Below, one piece after another: positions 13,453 through 13,464 of a stretch of 13,464 nucleotides of DNA. The notes beneath the pieces were generated by a model. It made no database searches, was not told the DNA's origin, and was given only the letters and a program-made list of their open reading frames with translations. The DNA is taken from positions 1 through 13,464 of the forward strand of contig CALDOU010000080.1 of the NCBI GenBank assembly GCA_937912175.1, in the 5' to 3' direction. The DNA is from an uncultured Clostridia bacterium. GTDB lineage: Bacteria; Bacillota; Clostridia; Oscillospirales; Acutalibacteraceae. Positions within the stretch are counted from its first letter, which is position 1. Every line of letters starts with the position of its first letter. A program made the position numbers and the translations under genes.

Positions 13453-13464
13453 GTACACAATAAA

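Overview
This window looks like chromosome from a low-GC Gram-positive bacterium of the class Clostridia, probably an uncultured anaerobic or gut lineage. The evidence is the AT-rich sequence with strong GGAGG-type ribosome binding sites, the GatAB amidotransferase, an efp gene followed by a CD1247-type acidic zinc-ribbon protein, and a dGTPase-like gene, dnaG and rpoD in that order. Gene density is high and almost everything is on the + strand. The exceptions are yajC and a terminal tRNA-Lys.

Layout. Positions 1-1577 hold the end of gatA and all of gatB (Glu-tRNA(Gln)/Asp-tRNA(Asn) amidotransferase), which overlap by ATGA. Positions 1574-3074 are the unusual part. Three intact small genes and one broken copy encode proteins with a bacteriocin-type double-glycine leader (ELDxIxGG) followed by Cys4 zinc-ribbon cores. 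Each intact gene has nearly the same 5' leader, a hairpin with the invariant loop CGGATTA just upstream of the ribosome binding site. Positions 3083-4285 hold efp and a Cys/Asp-rich CD1247-type protein. Positions 4330-6890 hold a complete polar amino acid ABC importer (binding protein, permease, ATPase) between two terminators. Positions 6890-7278 hold yajC on the minus strand, with a good promoter and a 7-1-7 palindrome resembling a Fur/Zur-family box. Positions 7315-8108 encode an unrecognised basic coiled-coil protein. Positions 8115-8401 encode ribosomal protein L31 of the zinc-binding type. Positions 8500-13121 hold an IMPACT/YigZ-family gene and the dgt-like, dnaG and rpoD genes. Positions 13122-13464 hold a large AT-rich hairpin (terminator or small RNA) and a minus-strand tRNA-Lys(CTT) with its terminator.

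How the parts relate. Most of the window is conserved housekeeping: tRNA charging, elongation, primase, the principal sigma factor, a ribosomal protein and a translocase accessory subunit. The 1574-3074 island is accessory. It appears to have grown by tandem duplication of a unit made of a leader hairpin, a GG leader and a zinc-ribbon core, and one copy has decayed. No C39-peptidase ABC exporter or maturation enzyme lies in the window, so any secretion machinery would have to be elsewhere. The export and function of these small proteins are inference. The shared leader peptide, ribbon cysteines and 5' hairpin are seen directly.
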